Shown here piece by piece: positions 24,451 to 36,943 of a stretch of DNA of 64,000 nt (the stretch's first letter is position 1; each line of letters opens with the position of its first letter). The position numbers were made by a program, and so were the translations under genes. The notes beneath the pieces were generated by a model, which was not told the origin of the DNA, did not search any database, and saw only the letters and a program-made list of their open reading frames with translations. Origin of the DNA: Scleromitrula shiraiana (taxonomy: Eukaryota; Ascomycota; Leotiomycetes; Helotiales; Sclerotiniaceae); NCBI GenBank assembly GCA_028455995.1, contig JABELC010000011.1, positions 1,550,001 through 1,614,000 on the forward strand, given 5' to 3'.

Positions 24451-25945
24451 CTTCACTCACTTCAACCTTATTTCACAGCAACGAAAGAACGTAAGTTTTT
24501 CACCCTTTTATATATACCTTCGGTACTTATTTCTCTATAACCCCGAAAAGATCGTCTGAATTTGACTACCGAAGGACACTACTGGATGCCGGTGCCATAT
24601 AAAAGTGTAGATCTATGTCTGAGCATCAAACAAACTAAAACCAGTGATGAACTGAAATAAAACAAGAGAAAGTTCCTAACACAAAGAGAAGAGAGATAAT
24701 GTAATAACGGATCTTTCTGTTCGAATCCGGAGTCCGGTGGTGCTGGTCAAAATTTCATGATGGCGGGGTATTGAAGTTTCAGCAAAGATGCAGTGCAACG
24801 TTTTTGAGCCACGCCATACCGGGTGTTATTGACATTTTATGTATGTGGCTGCACTAGAAACGATATTCATGCCACTCGTGTTGTGCCATATGTATTGTGA
24901 GCAGAGAACAGTCTGTTTCCTGTTGGCTCGATCTTTGATTGTACACTTGTTACAGTTGTATATTAGTCTGGAATTGAGTGGGTATCGTGATCAAAAACTT
25001 AATTTGAAGAGTACATCTTTGGGTAATGAAGTGGGGACAAGATTCTCTGTGATTTATTCGGAGAACCATAGGTGTCTATAGACAATCCGAATCCGGACTG
25101 AGATGGCGTTGGCTGTAAACTTCAGCTGAACCTTCATTGGCCAAGATTTTGACAACTTCCAATGATATTGGCAACGGGTGCTATAATTGAAGTACAATCT
25201 TGGCTGTGTTCAAGCTTTTATAGCTTTAAAATCGAATAAATTATAAACTTGTCTCCCCTCCGTTATTGATTCTATTGATAGAGGGAGTACCGGGAGCGAT
25301 GATAGTGTTTATCCCGACGTGCAAGATTTCCCCGACATAAGATCCTCTGTTTCGTATGTAAACCAGGAGAGGCACGGCCACATCCAGTTGGGTGATACGA
25401 ATTTTCGTTTTTCTTACGTGTTTGGTTTTATTATTAGAACTTCTTAGATGCCCACCTACACGTAAGTAAGTACCTCGGATTCGGCTTGATCAGTGATCAT
25501 ATTTCTTTTGATCGCATTCAATTCAAGTTATTCAACATCTCGACCAGTTTTGGCTGACTGAGTCGTTTCTGTTGAGGTTTCTAAAAATTTGTTGTGGGAT
25601 CAATGTGTGAGTGAGCTCGGCGAGATGGGAAAGTTTTCTAACACGCCCTTTCGGCGTGCCTAAATAGGATATAGAGAGAGTTCTAGCAGAATGACACAGT
25701 GCAATACAGTAATGTAATAATATAGAACTAACTCCACAGCAATGAGAAGGATGAATCTTGTTGTAAGTACTTAAGATAACTTTTCACAATTCTCAAAATT
25801 GGAAGCCACGATATATTCAGGCCCTCAACAATTTTTCTATTTTGTCAATATTTATTTCGGAGTTCAATCTCAAGGTTATCTTCCTCTTCTTTCACATATC
25901 TCTTTCTCAATAATCATTCATCACTCATTGAATTATATCGGCAAG
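24451..25945. other. Divergent intergenic region
   Basis: This 1.5 kb holds the promoters of the flavoprotein (leftward) and the GFA protein (rightward). The ORF at 24839-25081 has no domain. No gene is seen. Confidence 0.5.
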
Positions 25946-27061
25946 ATGTCAGAAACCAAACTAGAACTCAAAACCTATCATGGTAATTGCCATTGTGGTG
26001 CTTTCAAATTTACAATCAAGATGCCCGTGATATCCTCAGTTACTCAATGTAATTGTAGTATCTGTTTCAAAAAAGGATATCGTTGGGTATTTCCTGGTGA
26101 GGGTTGCTTTGCTATCGAAAAAGGCGAGGGAGCTTTGAAGGAATATATTTTTGGACAACGGACGATGGCTCATAGGGTAGGTTTTTGATTCAATCTGTCA
26201 ATAAGACACCGTGATGTTGATTGTTTCCGTCAGTTTTGTCCCACATGCGGTACCGGTGTGCAGGGCTTTCGTTATAATACTCCTCCGGGAAGAGATATTG
26301 GGATTAATGTGAGATGAGATGTGGTTTGATATTTGGAGGAAGCGGTGGTCTAATATGAATAGGTTAATACTCTTCAAGATGTCGAACAATGGTCTTTGGA
26401 AGTTAAGCCGTAAGTAAAACCCATTAAATGAACCACTTTCAAATTGTTAACTAGTGGGTTGGAAGATATGATGGACTTGACCGTGATCCTCCATATGTTA
26501 CCCCAAAGTTCACGGGAGCATTACCACCAGCTGTGTTAGAAAACGAGAAGATATATACCGGTGGCTGTCACTGCGGAGCTGTAACCGTTGCATTCAAGAC
26601 TTCGGGACCATTATCTAAAGGTCATGAACATATCCAAGAATGCAACTGCAGTATTTGTTGTCGAGTAAATACCCCTCTCCTCTCCCTCAATATTCCATCT
26701 ATCTATCTATCTACTCACCACGATTAACCCAAAATAGCTCGGAACCATCTTCTGTTATCCACGCAAAGATCAAATATCAATCAACGGAACCTCAAACCTA
26801 ACAACCTACTCTTTCGATCGTCAATACAATTTCTTCAAGTTTTGCTCTACATGTGGTATCACTGTTAATGTTGATAAGAATCTACCTGCTGTATCGAAAG
26901 ATTCCAAATTGTGGGATTCTTGGTCAAATACTACAAGGGAGAGGTGGCCACATATTGCACCGATTAATTTGAGATGTTTGGAGGGGGTGGAATGGGATAA
27001 TATTAAGATTTTTAAAGCAAATTCTAGGGCGACAGAGCCGCAGTATGTGGTTCCTGAGTAG
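25946..27061 (+). CDS. Tandem GFA/CENP-V zinc-domain protein
   Basis: Five exons (25946-26176, 26234-26308, 26363-26409, 26466-26664, 26738-27061) give 291 residues in a continuous frame. Two copies of the GFA (glutathione-dependent formaldehyde-activating enzyme-like, CENP-V) fold follow each other. Copy 1 has GNCHCGAF, CNCSIC and FCPTCGTGV. Copy 2 has GGCHCGAV, CNCSIC and FCSTCGITV. These are the paired C-x-C, C-x-C-x2-C and C-x2-C zinc ligands of the family. The splice at 26409/26466 was chosen because it rebuilds VKPYDGLDRDPPYV; a nearer acceptor (TAG before 26454) breaks the domain frame. Proteins of this family bind zinc, and some bind glutathione adducts; catalysis is not proven. A CTAT microsatellite lies in the last intron (26697-26711). 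Confidence 0.9.
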
Positions 27062-27946
27062 TTTCTGCAGTTATCTTATGGATGATGGAGGTTGTTTTCG
27101 TTAGGATTTGGAGTGGGATAGATGAAGGGATAATTATATCGCATTCGGATTATTGTCGGATTAGTAGGATGCAGGTGAGTGAGTTGTTTTAGTGGAAATA
27201 GCTACACATCCCTTGTGTTTCTATACCAACGGCGAATTAAGTTATGGAATGTAATTAATTTTATCTATGAATATATTCATAACAGCCAGTTTTGAAGTCA
27301 AGAAAACAACCTTTGGAGCATCATAATCTGTAGAGATATTACCTCTAGAGATCTCTCACCTCTCTCACGTCGATCTTAAATTGGTTAAAAGGTGGAGATC
27401 ATAAGTGGTATAGGATTACTAATCTGGTCTGATGGTTCTGATGGTTGGCAAAAAGAAAACTAATTTTCACATGTGAGAAATCTTTTTTTTTTTAAACATT
27501 CCCAATCTATGGATATCTCTTATCTCTGCAAACAAACATTTTGTCTTGGGAGTATTTCTCCCATTTCACCCATTTCTCCTATTTCTCCCATCTCTCCCAT
27601 TTCTTCCAACTTCATGGCTTTCTACCAAATACCAACAGCCATGTTTTGAGATGATTTGGGAACATCTACGAATTTACGATTAACGATTTCCATAAACAGA
27701 TTATGATACCATACAAGCTTAGCTGGAAGCCATCATCTTAACCTTGGACCGGACCGTTCTTGGGCTTCTTTCCCTTTGTCTACACACAAATTTATTGCTA
27801 ATAGCATTTTTTTGAATTCATATATTTTCTGATTCCTAGTCTGCAGTTGTCTACAGTGAATATATTTTCTTCTATCTTCAGCATTGAACACAAAAAGATC
27901 AATCTACGATATAACTTTTAACACCGCCTATTAATAGAAGAGAGAG
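27062..27946. other. Intergenic, no gene seen
   Basis: A T run lies at 27483-27494. A pyrimidine tract of repeated TTTCTCCCA-like units lies at 27556-27606. The rest is the promoter of the next gene; no coding signal is seen. Confidence 0.5.
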
Positions 27947-29022
27947 ATGGCACTTCGATATCAGGATTCCGACATTTCGACTCGATATCAACAATTACCT
28001 CCCTCATTTTTCCAGAACACCAAAGAAGTATCAATGCTGTATTCTATGCTTCCCAGTGTGGTAAAATCACGTCTACCACGAATTCCATCTATTCGCAGTT
28101 CCGTTAGTTCATATGGACTTTCATCTAGAATAAAGTCGTCGAGTCCTGGGACAACTACCCCAGAACCAACATACACATCTACAATGGTATACAACGGTTC
28201 ACAGACTACAATTTCAAGCGATGAGGAGGAGACAGATAGTTGTTTTGAAGAGTCCTTGTTCTCTGAGGAATGCCTTACACAACCGCCTTCTAGACAAATT
28301 CAATTAATGGAAACCTCGGATTCGAAATCGGGTATTAGGTGGAAGTTCGCAAATCAAGGTAGGTTTTTTTTCTTGTGAAGTATTCTAGAAATACTAATTG
28401 TTGCTGATCAGGGATGAATCTTCTCAATCTTTCATTTGAAGAGTCTTCTGTGATTTCACAAAACTCTCAACCTGGGAATGTTTCGTTTACACGACAACTT
28501 TTTATTCATTCTTTAACCTATCTCCTTCGAGCTCTTCCATCCGATCTTACGACCGAAGAGAAGTTAAGTTTGAGAATTGCTTTACCAACAGAAGTAGTGA
28601 ATACTTTCAGTTCCGAGATCAATGCAAATAAAAGTATTGCTCAACCCTCACCGACACGCAGTCGCCCCCCTTCAATTCTACAGCGAGCCCTCGCTTCAAC
28701 CATCGTACAAATGTTCATCCTGTTTCAATTCATCCTACCATATCTAAAGTATATTCTTTCCTCTGCATACCAATATGAAAGAACACACAAGATATCCGAG
28801 AAAGTGCTAACCCGAAGTATTACGACCGTTGATACATTGGGGAAACACAGCTTAGCCATCACAGCCACAATATATGGTATGGGAGATGGGAAAGTCGGGC
28901 AAGCTATCACGGAGGTCGCTACCTGGTTAGTGGAGGGTATTGCGGGTGGGATTCATGATGGTGTGGGCGAGGGCTTGGCTGTTATTGGTGCGAAGCGTAA
29001 TATTGAAGGGGAGAAGAGGTGA
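27947..29022 (+). CDS. Unknown protein with a C-terminal hydrophobic region
   Basis: Exon 1 (27947-28358) and exon 2 (28412-29022) join in phase (GTAGGT donor, GATCAG acceptor) to give 340 residues. The N-terminal third is Ser/Thr-rich and acidic, likely disordered. The second exon encodes a folded-looking region with LYLLRALPSDLTTEEK-type helices, then a hydrophobic stretch at about residues 230-252 (TIVQMFILFQFILPYLKYIL). A Gly-rich amphipathic region follows (GDGKVGQAITEVATWLVEGI and GGIHDGVGEGLAV). I do not recognise a named family. The gene structure and codon pattern are those of a real gene; a membrane-associated role is only an inference. Confidence 0.75.
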
Positions 29023-29577
29023 TGAGGAAGATATTAAAGGGGCGATTATAATATGAGGGTAAATTTGATACGAAGATGGAGTTTGGCTATTTTATGATAC
29101 CCACACTATACAGAGGCGTTTGTTTTGGGTAATTATGAGTTAGAGGTATAGATATAGATATAGATTGTCATTTGAAGATCGTGTAGATCGTTAGGTATAA
29201 TACATCATGGACAATTAGACCAATTAAATAGATTCCGGATAAGAGCTGAAATTTGAAGTGTGTGGAAAGCATGATAGTATCCTTCCTCGCCATCCATACA
29301 CGTTTAGACGACACTCTAAGCTAATCTATTCCTGAATGCTGTTTGATACATAGATATTCAAACGTCCTTTGGATAATATGCATTTCAATGTTTGCATGAA
29401 TGATTCTGGATAAACATTCGGAACGAATCAGCTCGGAACTTTTCTGATGTTCGTATCTTTAACAGATATTTAGAACTCGTCTCGCTCATTATCTCACACT
29501 AGTACTCAGACTCTTGAGAGTTGAATTGAATAATAATAATTTGGAATACTATAATATGGGAAAATTACTAGTGTTTT
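29023..29577. other. Intergenic flank of the AT island
   Basis: Ordinary base composition changes to strongly AT-rich at about 29510-29640. No gene is seen. Confidence 0.5.
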
Positions 29578-30553
29578 ACTCGGTCAAATTAAAATTGAAG
29601 CACGCGCAAAATAAGCGAATCGCTTCAAAATCGACGATTTTGTATAAATCACCTCTTGCGCCGATGTAAATAAATCAATCAATTATTTATAGAATGATTT
29701 AAAATATTAAATATAGATTATTTTTATATTAAAATATCTAATATTAAAATATAAAGATTAAATAATGATTTAAAAATTTATAATATTTATTTAAATATAA
29801 AGTAAAAATCATATTAAAACACGATATTTTTAACTTGATTTAAATCGAGTAAATTACTATATTAGAAAATAATGAAGATATATGAATATATAAAAAAAAA
29901 GCTTTCATTTAATATAAATATTATATATTAAAATATAATATAATAATCTTAAAAAGTCGAAGTTTTAAGGGTATTTTTAACTCATTAAAATCTTTAAAAA
30001 TTTTAATAATTCATTCAAATTAAAATTATATTAAATAATATTTTAATATAATAATTATGAAGATATAAATTATTATATATAAAAATTTGAAGTGATTTTA
30101 ATGATTTTTAAAAATCGAAGTTATGATGATGCTTAGTGCTTATAAACATTATATATACTCTTTTTAATTTTATTATATTATATTTTTTATATATTTTTAA
30201 TGTATATAATATTTATATCAAATAAAAGTCTATTTTTTATATATTCATATATATCTTTATTATTTCTTAATATAATAATTAGCTTAATTTAAATTAACTT
30301 AAAATTATAGTATTTTTATATGATTTTTACTTTATATTTAATTAAATATTATAAATTTTAAAATCATTATTTAATTTTTAAATTTTAATAATCAATATTT
30401 TAATATAAAAATAATCTATATTTAATATCTTAAATGATTCTATAAATAATTGATCGATTTATTTACATCGGCGTAAAAGGTGTTTTGTATAAAATCGTCG
30501 ATTTTGAGGGTTTTCGGCAATTGACGCGTGCTTCAATTTTAATTTAACCGAGT
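29578..30553 (+). mobile_element. Foldback (long inverted repeat) element, copy 1, non-autonomous
   Basis: The left end reads ACTCGGTCAAATTAAAATTG followed by AAGCACGCG. The right end is its inverse, ending CAATTTTAATTTAACCGAGT. The two arms pair over at least 120 bp and remain recognisably inverted for about 350 bp; they share CAAAATCGACGATTTT, CGCCGATGTAAATAAATC and ATTATTTATAGAAT. The central ~250 bp is not palindromic. Subterminal sequence differs between arms: type A (CAAAATAAGCGAATCG) on the left and type B (CAATTGCCGAAAACCC) on the right. There is no ORF of note, so it is a MITE-like or foldback remnant. I cannot see a clean target-site duplication. Confidence 0.8.
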
Positions 30554-32660
30554 AGTAGTACGAAAATCCGAGTCATTGATTATTTTTTAACCAAAACAGA
30601 GTCTGAGCTATTTTGCGCTTTTTTTTTGATGAGAAATCGAAAATGCTTGATAAGAACATTTTAATACTAATATATACTAGTATTTACTTTTTAATAATAT
30701 TTAATTTAAAAAACTTGAAGAATTATATCACTGACAAGTTCAAGTTATTTAAAAGCTTTTATTTATTATTCAAGTTATTTATTAAACTAATATAAAACAT
30801 TTAAATTTGAACTTTATAATATGATAATTAATTTAAAATATTATTATATTTACTAGTAGTAAAATTATTTTATAAATAAAATTTATTTTAAATTTTAATT
30901 TATTCATTTGTTTTATTTTTAATACTAGTAGTACTTACTACTAGTAGTATATAACTTGAATATTAATGATTTTAAATTTAATTACTCAGACCAGTAAATT
31001 CAAGTTATTATTTCAAATTAAATATTTTATAACTTTGAAATTTATAAATTATATTAATAACTTGAATATTATGATTATATTGAAACTTGAAATAATAGTT
31101 AAAATGATCACTACTCGGTCAAATTAAAATTGAAGCACGCGTTAATTGTCGAAAAACACTTAAAATTAACGATTTTATACAAAACACTTTTTATATTAAC
31201 GTAAAAAAATCGATGAATTATTTATAAAATTATTTAAAATATTAAATATAAATTATTTTTATATTAAAATATTTATTAATAAAATTTAAAGATTTAATAA
31301 TGATTTTAAAATTTACGATATTTAATTAAATATAAAATAAAAGTATTATAAAAATATTATAAATTTTATTTGATTTAAATTGTATAAATTAATACTATAT
31401 TAAAACAGAATAAAGATATATAGTATGAATATTTAAAAAAAAGTTTTTATTGAATATAAATATTATATATTAAAATTGAATATAGTATTTTTAAAGAATC
31501 AAGATTATAAAGATATTTTTAATTTTTAAAAATCTTTAAAAATCTTAATAATTCATTTAAATCAAGATTATATTAAATAATATTTTAATATAATCATTAT
31601 ACTAAGAATATAAATTATTATATATAAAAATTTGAAGTAATTTTGATGATTTTTAAAAATCAAAATTATAGTGATGTTTGATATTTATATATATTATATA
31701 TATTTTTTTAATTTTATTATATTATGTTTTTTATATATTTTTGATTTTATTATATTATATATTTTATATATTTTTAATATATACAATGTTTAGATTAAAT
31801 AAAAGCTTTTTTTTAGATATTTATATATATTTTTATTATTTTTTAATATAGTAGTAATTTATTAATTTAATTTAAATTAGAATTATAGTATTTTTATATA
31901 ATTTCATTTTATATTTAATCAAATATTATAAATTTTAATAATAAATAATTAATCGATTTATTTACGTTAATGTAAAAAGTGATTTGTATGAAATCATTGA
32001 TTTTGAGTCGATTCGCTTATTTTGCGTGTGATTTAATTTTAATTTGATCGAGTAGTAGTAGTAGAATTTGAAATTCAAATTGAATTTTAAAATATTTTTT
32101 AAAAGATTTTTTAATATAATACTAGTAAAAATTAAATTAATTGAAATTTCTTTAGTATATTATTAGATTTCAAGTTTAAAAAATTTATAATTATTAATTT
32201 CAAGTTTGAAAAAAATAAATGTTAATAATAATTTTAAAATATTTAAGTTTAAAAATAAATATTCCGAGAGTCTTTTAAATACTAGTATTACTAGTACTAG
32301 TATATAATAGTTCAATTAATATTTTAACTAGTATTTTGAATTATAATAATATAATATATATAATTATAATTGAAAAAGTTATTTTTATTTACTGACTCGG
32401 AAATTTTATACTAATTTTAAAAAAGTATAATTATTGATTAGTAATTTCAAGTTATTACTACTAGTAATATCAATTTGAATGATTATATTTACCTGGTACT
32501 AGTAGTACTAGTAAGTTAAAAATTTAATAGTAACTTACTAGTAATATCTATTTACTAGTATTTATTTTAATATTAAAGTTGTAATTACTAGTAAAAATGT
32601 TTAGATTTTTCGATCAATATCAAGTAAAAGATTAAAGATTATTATTAGTCAAAATATTTT
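29640..32660. repeat. AT-rich island, RIP-like
   Basis: About 3 kb of extremely AT-rich DNA contains the two foldback copies and the sequence between them. C and G survive mostly in a few words, notably ACTAGT and CAAGTT/AACTTG. Differences between the two foldback copies are mainly C-to-T and G-to-A (for example TCAATT to TTAATT and TCAAAA to TTAAAA), as expected of repeat-induced point mutation. The ORF at 30613-30795 is a by-product of composition. Confidence 0.85.
31113..32053 (+). mobile_element. Foldback element, copy 2, with ends exchanged relative to its core
   Basis: The left end ACTCGGTCAAATTAAAATTG continues into the type B subterminal sequence. The right end, read inward, carries type A (CAAAATAAGCGAATCG). 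Yet the central segment (about 31480-31690) lies in the same direction as in copy 1: both read ATATTAAATAATATTTTAAT and ATATATAAAAATTTGAAGT. The right arm is shorter than in copy 1, lacking about 100 bp. It is more heavily C-to-T/G-to-A mutated than copy 1. Confidence 0.75.
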
Positions 32661-32979
32661 AATGTGGGGCAGTATATCAAAGGGTCTGAGGATGAGATAA
32701 CTCGTTCACTCGTTCACTCGTCAACCTCTAGATATGATTGCGTTGCCAAGGCAAATCACATGATGCCGACACTAGCGCGATTGATCAGACACTAGCGTGA
32801 AAAAAAAGTTTTGGCAAACTTGTGGGAAAATTTGGATTTTCATTCCAATTTGTGTTTGAGAGGCAACGACAAGATAATTTAATCATCATTTGAAGTTTTC
32901 CGTTGTTTTTGAAGGAATACTTTTCAATTGATTGATTATATTGATATCGTATTCTTTCATCTTCAGACTTATTTCAAGC
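32054..32979. other. AT island edge and helicase promoter
   Basis: Up to about 32660 the sequence is AT-rich and packed with ACTAGT words. From 32690 normal composition returns, with a small CTCGTTCA repeat (about 32700-32720) and two copies of GACACTAGCG (about 32770-32800). The helicase leader follows. Confidence 0.5.
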
Positions 32980-35044
32980 ATGTTCTCCGCCGCCTGTAGA
33001 AGAGGCCCTGCCTCGATTTCAAGAGTCTTTCGCACTGTTCCTTCAACCATTAGAATTCCTTCAACTAGACCTTCTACTCTCTCCTCAGTTTCGCGGAATA
33101 CGATAAATCCAAATATTGAGTCAAGATGGTTACATGTTTCTTCGGTATTGCAATCCCAAAGTGTTACTGCAAAAAAGGAAAATCCACATGAGTCTCAAGT
33201 ATGCACTCGATTCCAAGAGCTTACTGAATATGGACTCGTACATCCCAATGTTATTAATGAGATTACCCAAAGGATGAAACTCGATACCATGACAGAAGTC
33301 CAAACTGCTTCAATCAATACAGCTTTAAAGGGAACTGATATGTAAGTGTAATGATTTCCCACTCCCTATCATATGCTAATTATATATCAGTATTGCACAA
33401 GCAAAGACTGGTACAGGAAAGACTATTGGTTTCTTACTTCCAACAATCCAAAACATTCTCGACAGAAATCCAGAGCTTGCTACTCGTCAACGTTATTCCA
33501 GGGCACGAGCTTCAGATATCCGCGCAATCATTATCTCTCCTACACGTGAATTGGCAGAACAAATTGCTGTCGAGGCCGTAAAACTTACAATCGCTACCGA
33601 TTTGATTGTTCAAGTTGCAGTTGGTGGATCAAGCAAGAGAGAGATGCTTAGAAAAATGCAACGTGAAGGTTGCCATCTTCTTGTTGCCACACCTGGAAGA
33701 TTGAATGATCTTTTAACAGACGAATATAGTCGGGTATCTGCTCCTGGATTGACAACCTTAGTCCTCGATGAGGCCGATCGACTTTTGGATCAAGGATTCT
33801 CACAGGATATCCAAGCTATCGTCGATTTATTACCTAAACGTTCGGAAGTTGATCGTCAAACTCTCCTCTTCTCCGCCACCGTCCCACGCGAAGTTATGAG
33901 TCTCGTTAGACGCACATTGAAACCTGGCTATGAATTTGTCCAAACCGTTAAGGAGGGAGACGTATCCACACACGAAAGAATTCCACAAAAGATCGTTGTT
34001 ACCAAGGGTATGGAAAATTGGTTTCCTGCCCTTGCAGAGATTATTAGAAAGGGAATACAAAAGTCTAAAGATGAAGGCTCAGCTCCTTTCAAAGCTATTG
34101 TTTATTTTAACGTCACTGGGTTGGTCCAATTGGGAGCTGATACTTTCATGAATATGCAAAGTCTCCAAAATATTGAGATATCCGCGATGCATGGAAAACT
34201 TTCACAAGAGAGAAGAAATAGAGTATCTGAACGTTTCCGTCGTGCTAGAACCGGTATCATGTTCTCTAGTGATGTTACGGCCAGAGGAATGGATTTTCCA
34301 GGGGTCACCCATGTCATTCAAATGGGGTCTCCCCAAGAAAGAGATCAATACATTCATCGTGTAGGAAGAACAGGAAGAGGTGGTAAGGAAGGAGAAGGTG
34401 TAATCATTATCGCCGAACCCGAACTCGCCCAAGCTCGTCGTGTCCTCACCCGTCTTCCAATTAAACCCGATACCACTATCGAATCCGCAAAGGTCAACAT
34501 GTCACAAGATGCCCAATTACCAGCCGATGTCGCGGCTATCCTTAATGAGGTCGGTCAGGCTACAAAGATGGTCGGTAGAACTACAAAGGAAGAAGCATAT
34601 GCCGCGATGATTGGTGGATTTAAAGGTAACGTGAGAGTAATGATGCCCTATTTAAATAACTGGGCGAAATATGGTTGGGGTTGGGAGAAACCTCCTATGA
34701 TTACTCCATCTTTTGCTCAGAAATTAAATGTAAAGGATTTACCGGGCATGAACATCGGTTATGGCGATAAAGATGGTTTTGGGGACGATGATAAATTTGG
34801 AAGCGGTGATAGAGGATTTGGAAGCGGTGGAGGCGGTAGAGGATTCGGTTCAAACAGTGGAGGCGGGAGAGGGTTCGGTGGAAGCAGTGGGGGTGGCAGA
34901 GGATTTGGTGGACGAGGCGGTGGTGGACGAGGCGGTGGTGGTGGAGGATTTGGTGGAAGAGGTGGAAATGATCGTCGTAGAGGTGGTGGAAGAGATGATA
35001 GGGGTGATTCAAGAGGTTTCGGTGGCAGCTCGGCTTCGTTCTAA
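32980..35044 (+). CDS. MSS116: Mitochondrial DEAD-box RNA helicase, Mss116/CYT-19 type
   Basis: Exons 32980-33341 and 33391-35044 give 671 residues. The N-terminus (residues 1-60) is Arg/Ser-rich without acidic residues near the start, as in a mitochondrial presequence. The helicase core is complete: Q motif region (about 80-112), motif I AKTGTGKT at 125-132, Ia PTRELA at 171-176, TPGR, DEAD at 247-250, SAT at 282-284, V ARGMD at 418-422 and VI HRVGRTGR at 443-450. A helical extension follows, ending MPYLNNWAKYGWGWEKPPMI, a signature of the Mss116/CYT-19 group. The C-terminal ~100 residues are a Gly/Phe/Arg-rich RGG-like tail. Family members remodel group I and II introns and other mitochondrial RNAs using ATP. 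The gene is intact despite lying 320 bp from the AT island. Confidence 0.93.
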
Positions 35045-36943
35045 AATTTTGTTTGGCTAATTGTTGACTGACTGGTTGGCTGTTGATACATACATTAGGA
35101 TATGGATGTGGGCGGAGATGAATGATTCAATGCATACGCATGATATCATCAGAAGGATATGAGCAAGCAAGCGCAGAGTGAGTCGATGAAACGAATTAAA
35201 GAAGGCGAAATACAACTTAATGTCTTTCTTCCGAATATTAGAGAGGCAGAATATTTTGTTGGTTGTGAGTTGTATAAAAGGAGCAGAAAGGAAAATCTCG
35301 AGCGAGTAGAGGAGATGTACGGGGGCTATTTATTTTTTACTTCATTTTTGTTTTTTCATACTGTACGAATAATTCTCCTCCACTTCTTTCTTTTCCGTCT
35401 TTCCATACGTTCTCTTCCCTTTTATTCTCATTTTCCGTCTATCTGTTTGTTTTTCAAGAAGAAGGATAAATTACAGAGCGGATGGGACGAATGAATCGGA
35501 TCAGATCGGATCGGTTTGGGTTGAATAGGATTGGATTGCGATGCAATAGATGTACGCATTGGTGTTTAAAGGATGGACTGATGGGTGGAAAAGGAGTTTG
35601 TTGTATTGTATTCAATTGTATCGGATCAGACATCTTCCTTTCCTTCCTTTCTCTCATGCTTCTTGAAGTGTGGGGATGGGGTTTTGAATGCAAGGGTAAG
35701 GGCAGGAGAGGAAATCTACGATGGTTGATATATAGATGGATGGATGACAATCAATACCTGGAAAAGATCAAGCTGGACGTGGAGATGAACTAGGTTATGA
35801 CGATACGGGTGTGAGTGAGGATGATAAAACGCGATGTAATGCAATGCGCAATGGATATGTGAATGAAAATTGAAATTCTACTTTTTATTTATGATCTCTT
35901 CTATGTCTGTATGCGTGTATATAGTTTGTGCTATCTATTTGTCCGTCCATCTAATCCGTCTATCCATGTGTAAGCTATCCATAGTTTACAACAGAACAGC
36001 ATATCAAGCAAGCAGGTATAATACGAGGACCGAGATTGGCGAAATATCACATATATAGCATTTCCACTTATTTGTGTATTTATATTTGTATTTATATTCG
36101 AATCTGTATTCGTGTTTCTGTGGAATATATAGGTATACTAGTATGTATCTATGCATACATACAAACCGGCTGGTATCATAGTCCTTTCTTTCTTCATCTA
36201 TCCTTCCATTGATGCCATTTTATCTCATCCCGCTGCTTCTCTTGATTTCAACCATCTATCCATCCACATATGCATTTGTTTATCCATCTAACCAGCCAAC
36301 CAACCAACCAATCAATCAATCCAATGTAAATATGTAATCTCCTCAATCATCTCATCCCCCTCTCCTCTCTTAGCTTCTCTTCTTCCTTCTGCCCCTCTGC
36401 TTGCAAAATCTCAATCCAAATCCAAAGCAGACAAGAGCAAGAGTACGCACCAAAGGTCTTTTCCATACCTGTGCTCTGTCCAGATACAAAAAGCCAATCC
36501 TCTCTAGGGAATCCAAATCCAAATCAAAATTGAACTCGGCCTGTCTGTCATATAGAACGTCAGAAGATCGAATATGACATAACCAGAAAAGAAGCCAGCC
36601 CATCAATCCATCTATTAATTTAAGTATGAGAATCCGAATATTGATCGATTGAGATTGAAAACAAGAAGAGATTATCCATCATTGCCGAAAGTAAAACGCC
36701 ATAATGCATGCGCCAGAAACACCAGTGGTATCATATCATATCGCACGAAATAGCCAATCCATCAATCGACCGCCCAATTTTATCTTTCACAATTCGCATC
36801 CAATTCCACCATTAGAAAACTCCTCTTTAGCAATATAGCAAAAGATCGCTCAAAAGCAAGAGTAAGACGTGAAGTAATGCAGACAAAGCTAAAGAAGCCA
36901 AACAGACCCGAAAATGCAATCCCAAAAATGACAATAAAAAATA
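35045..36943. other. Intergenic between convergent genes; simple repeats
   Basis: It lies between the 3' ends of the helicase and PEX7. There are GGATCGGATC-like repeats at 35495-35540, TATTTGTAT repeats at 36070-36095, and CCAACCAACCAACCAATCAATCAATCC at 36293-36320 (CCAA/TCAA units). The ORFs here (for example 35482-35793) have no domain. No gene is supported. Confidence 0.5.

Noticed and set aside
26454..26465. Acceptor TAG ending at 26453 for the third GFA intron
   Set aside because: It gives the wrong frame; the acceptor at 26465 restores YDGLDRDPPYV and the second GFA domain.
30613..30795. 60-codon ORF in the AT island
   Set aside because: Composition-driven Ile/Leu/Lys/Phe string without a domain.
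32700..32800. Short CTCGTTCA and GACACTAGCG repeats upstream of the helicase as operators
   Set aside because: Two or three copies only, with no known factor and no supporting context.
34701..35060. Alternative-frame ORFs over the end of the helicase
   Set aside because: They are shadows of the Gly/Phe/Arg-rich tail.
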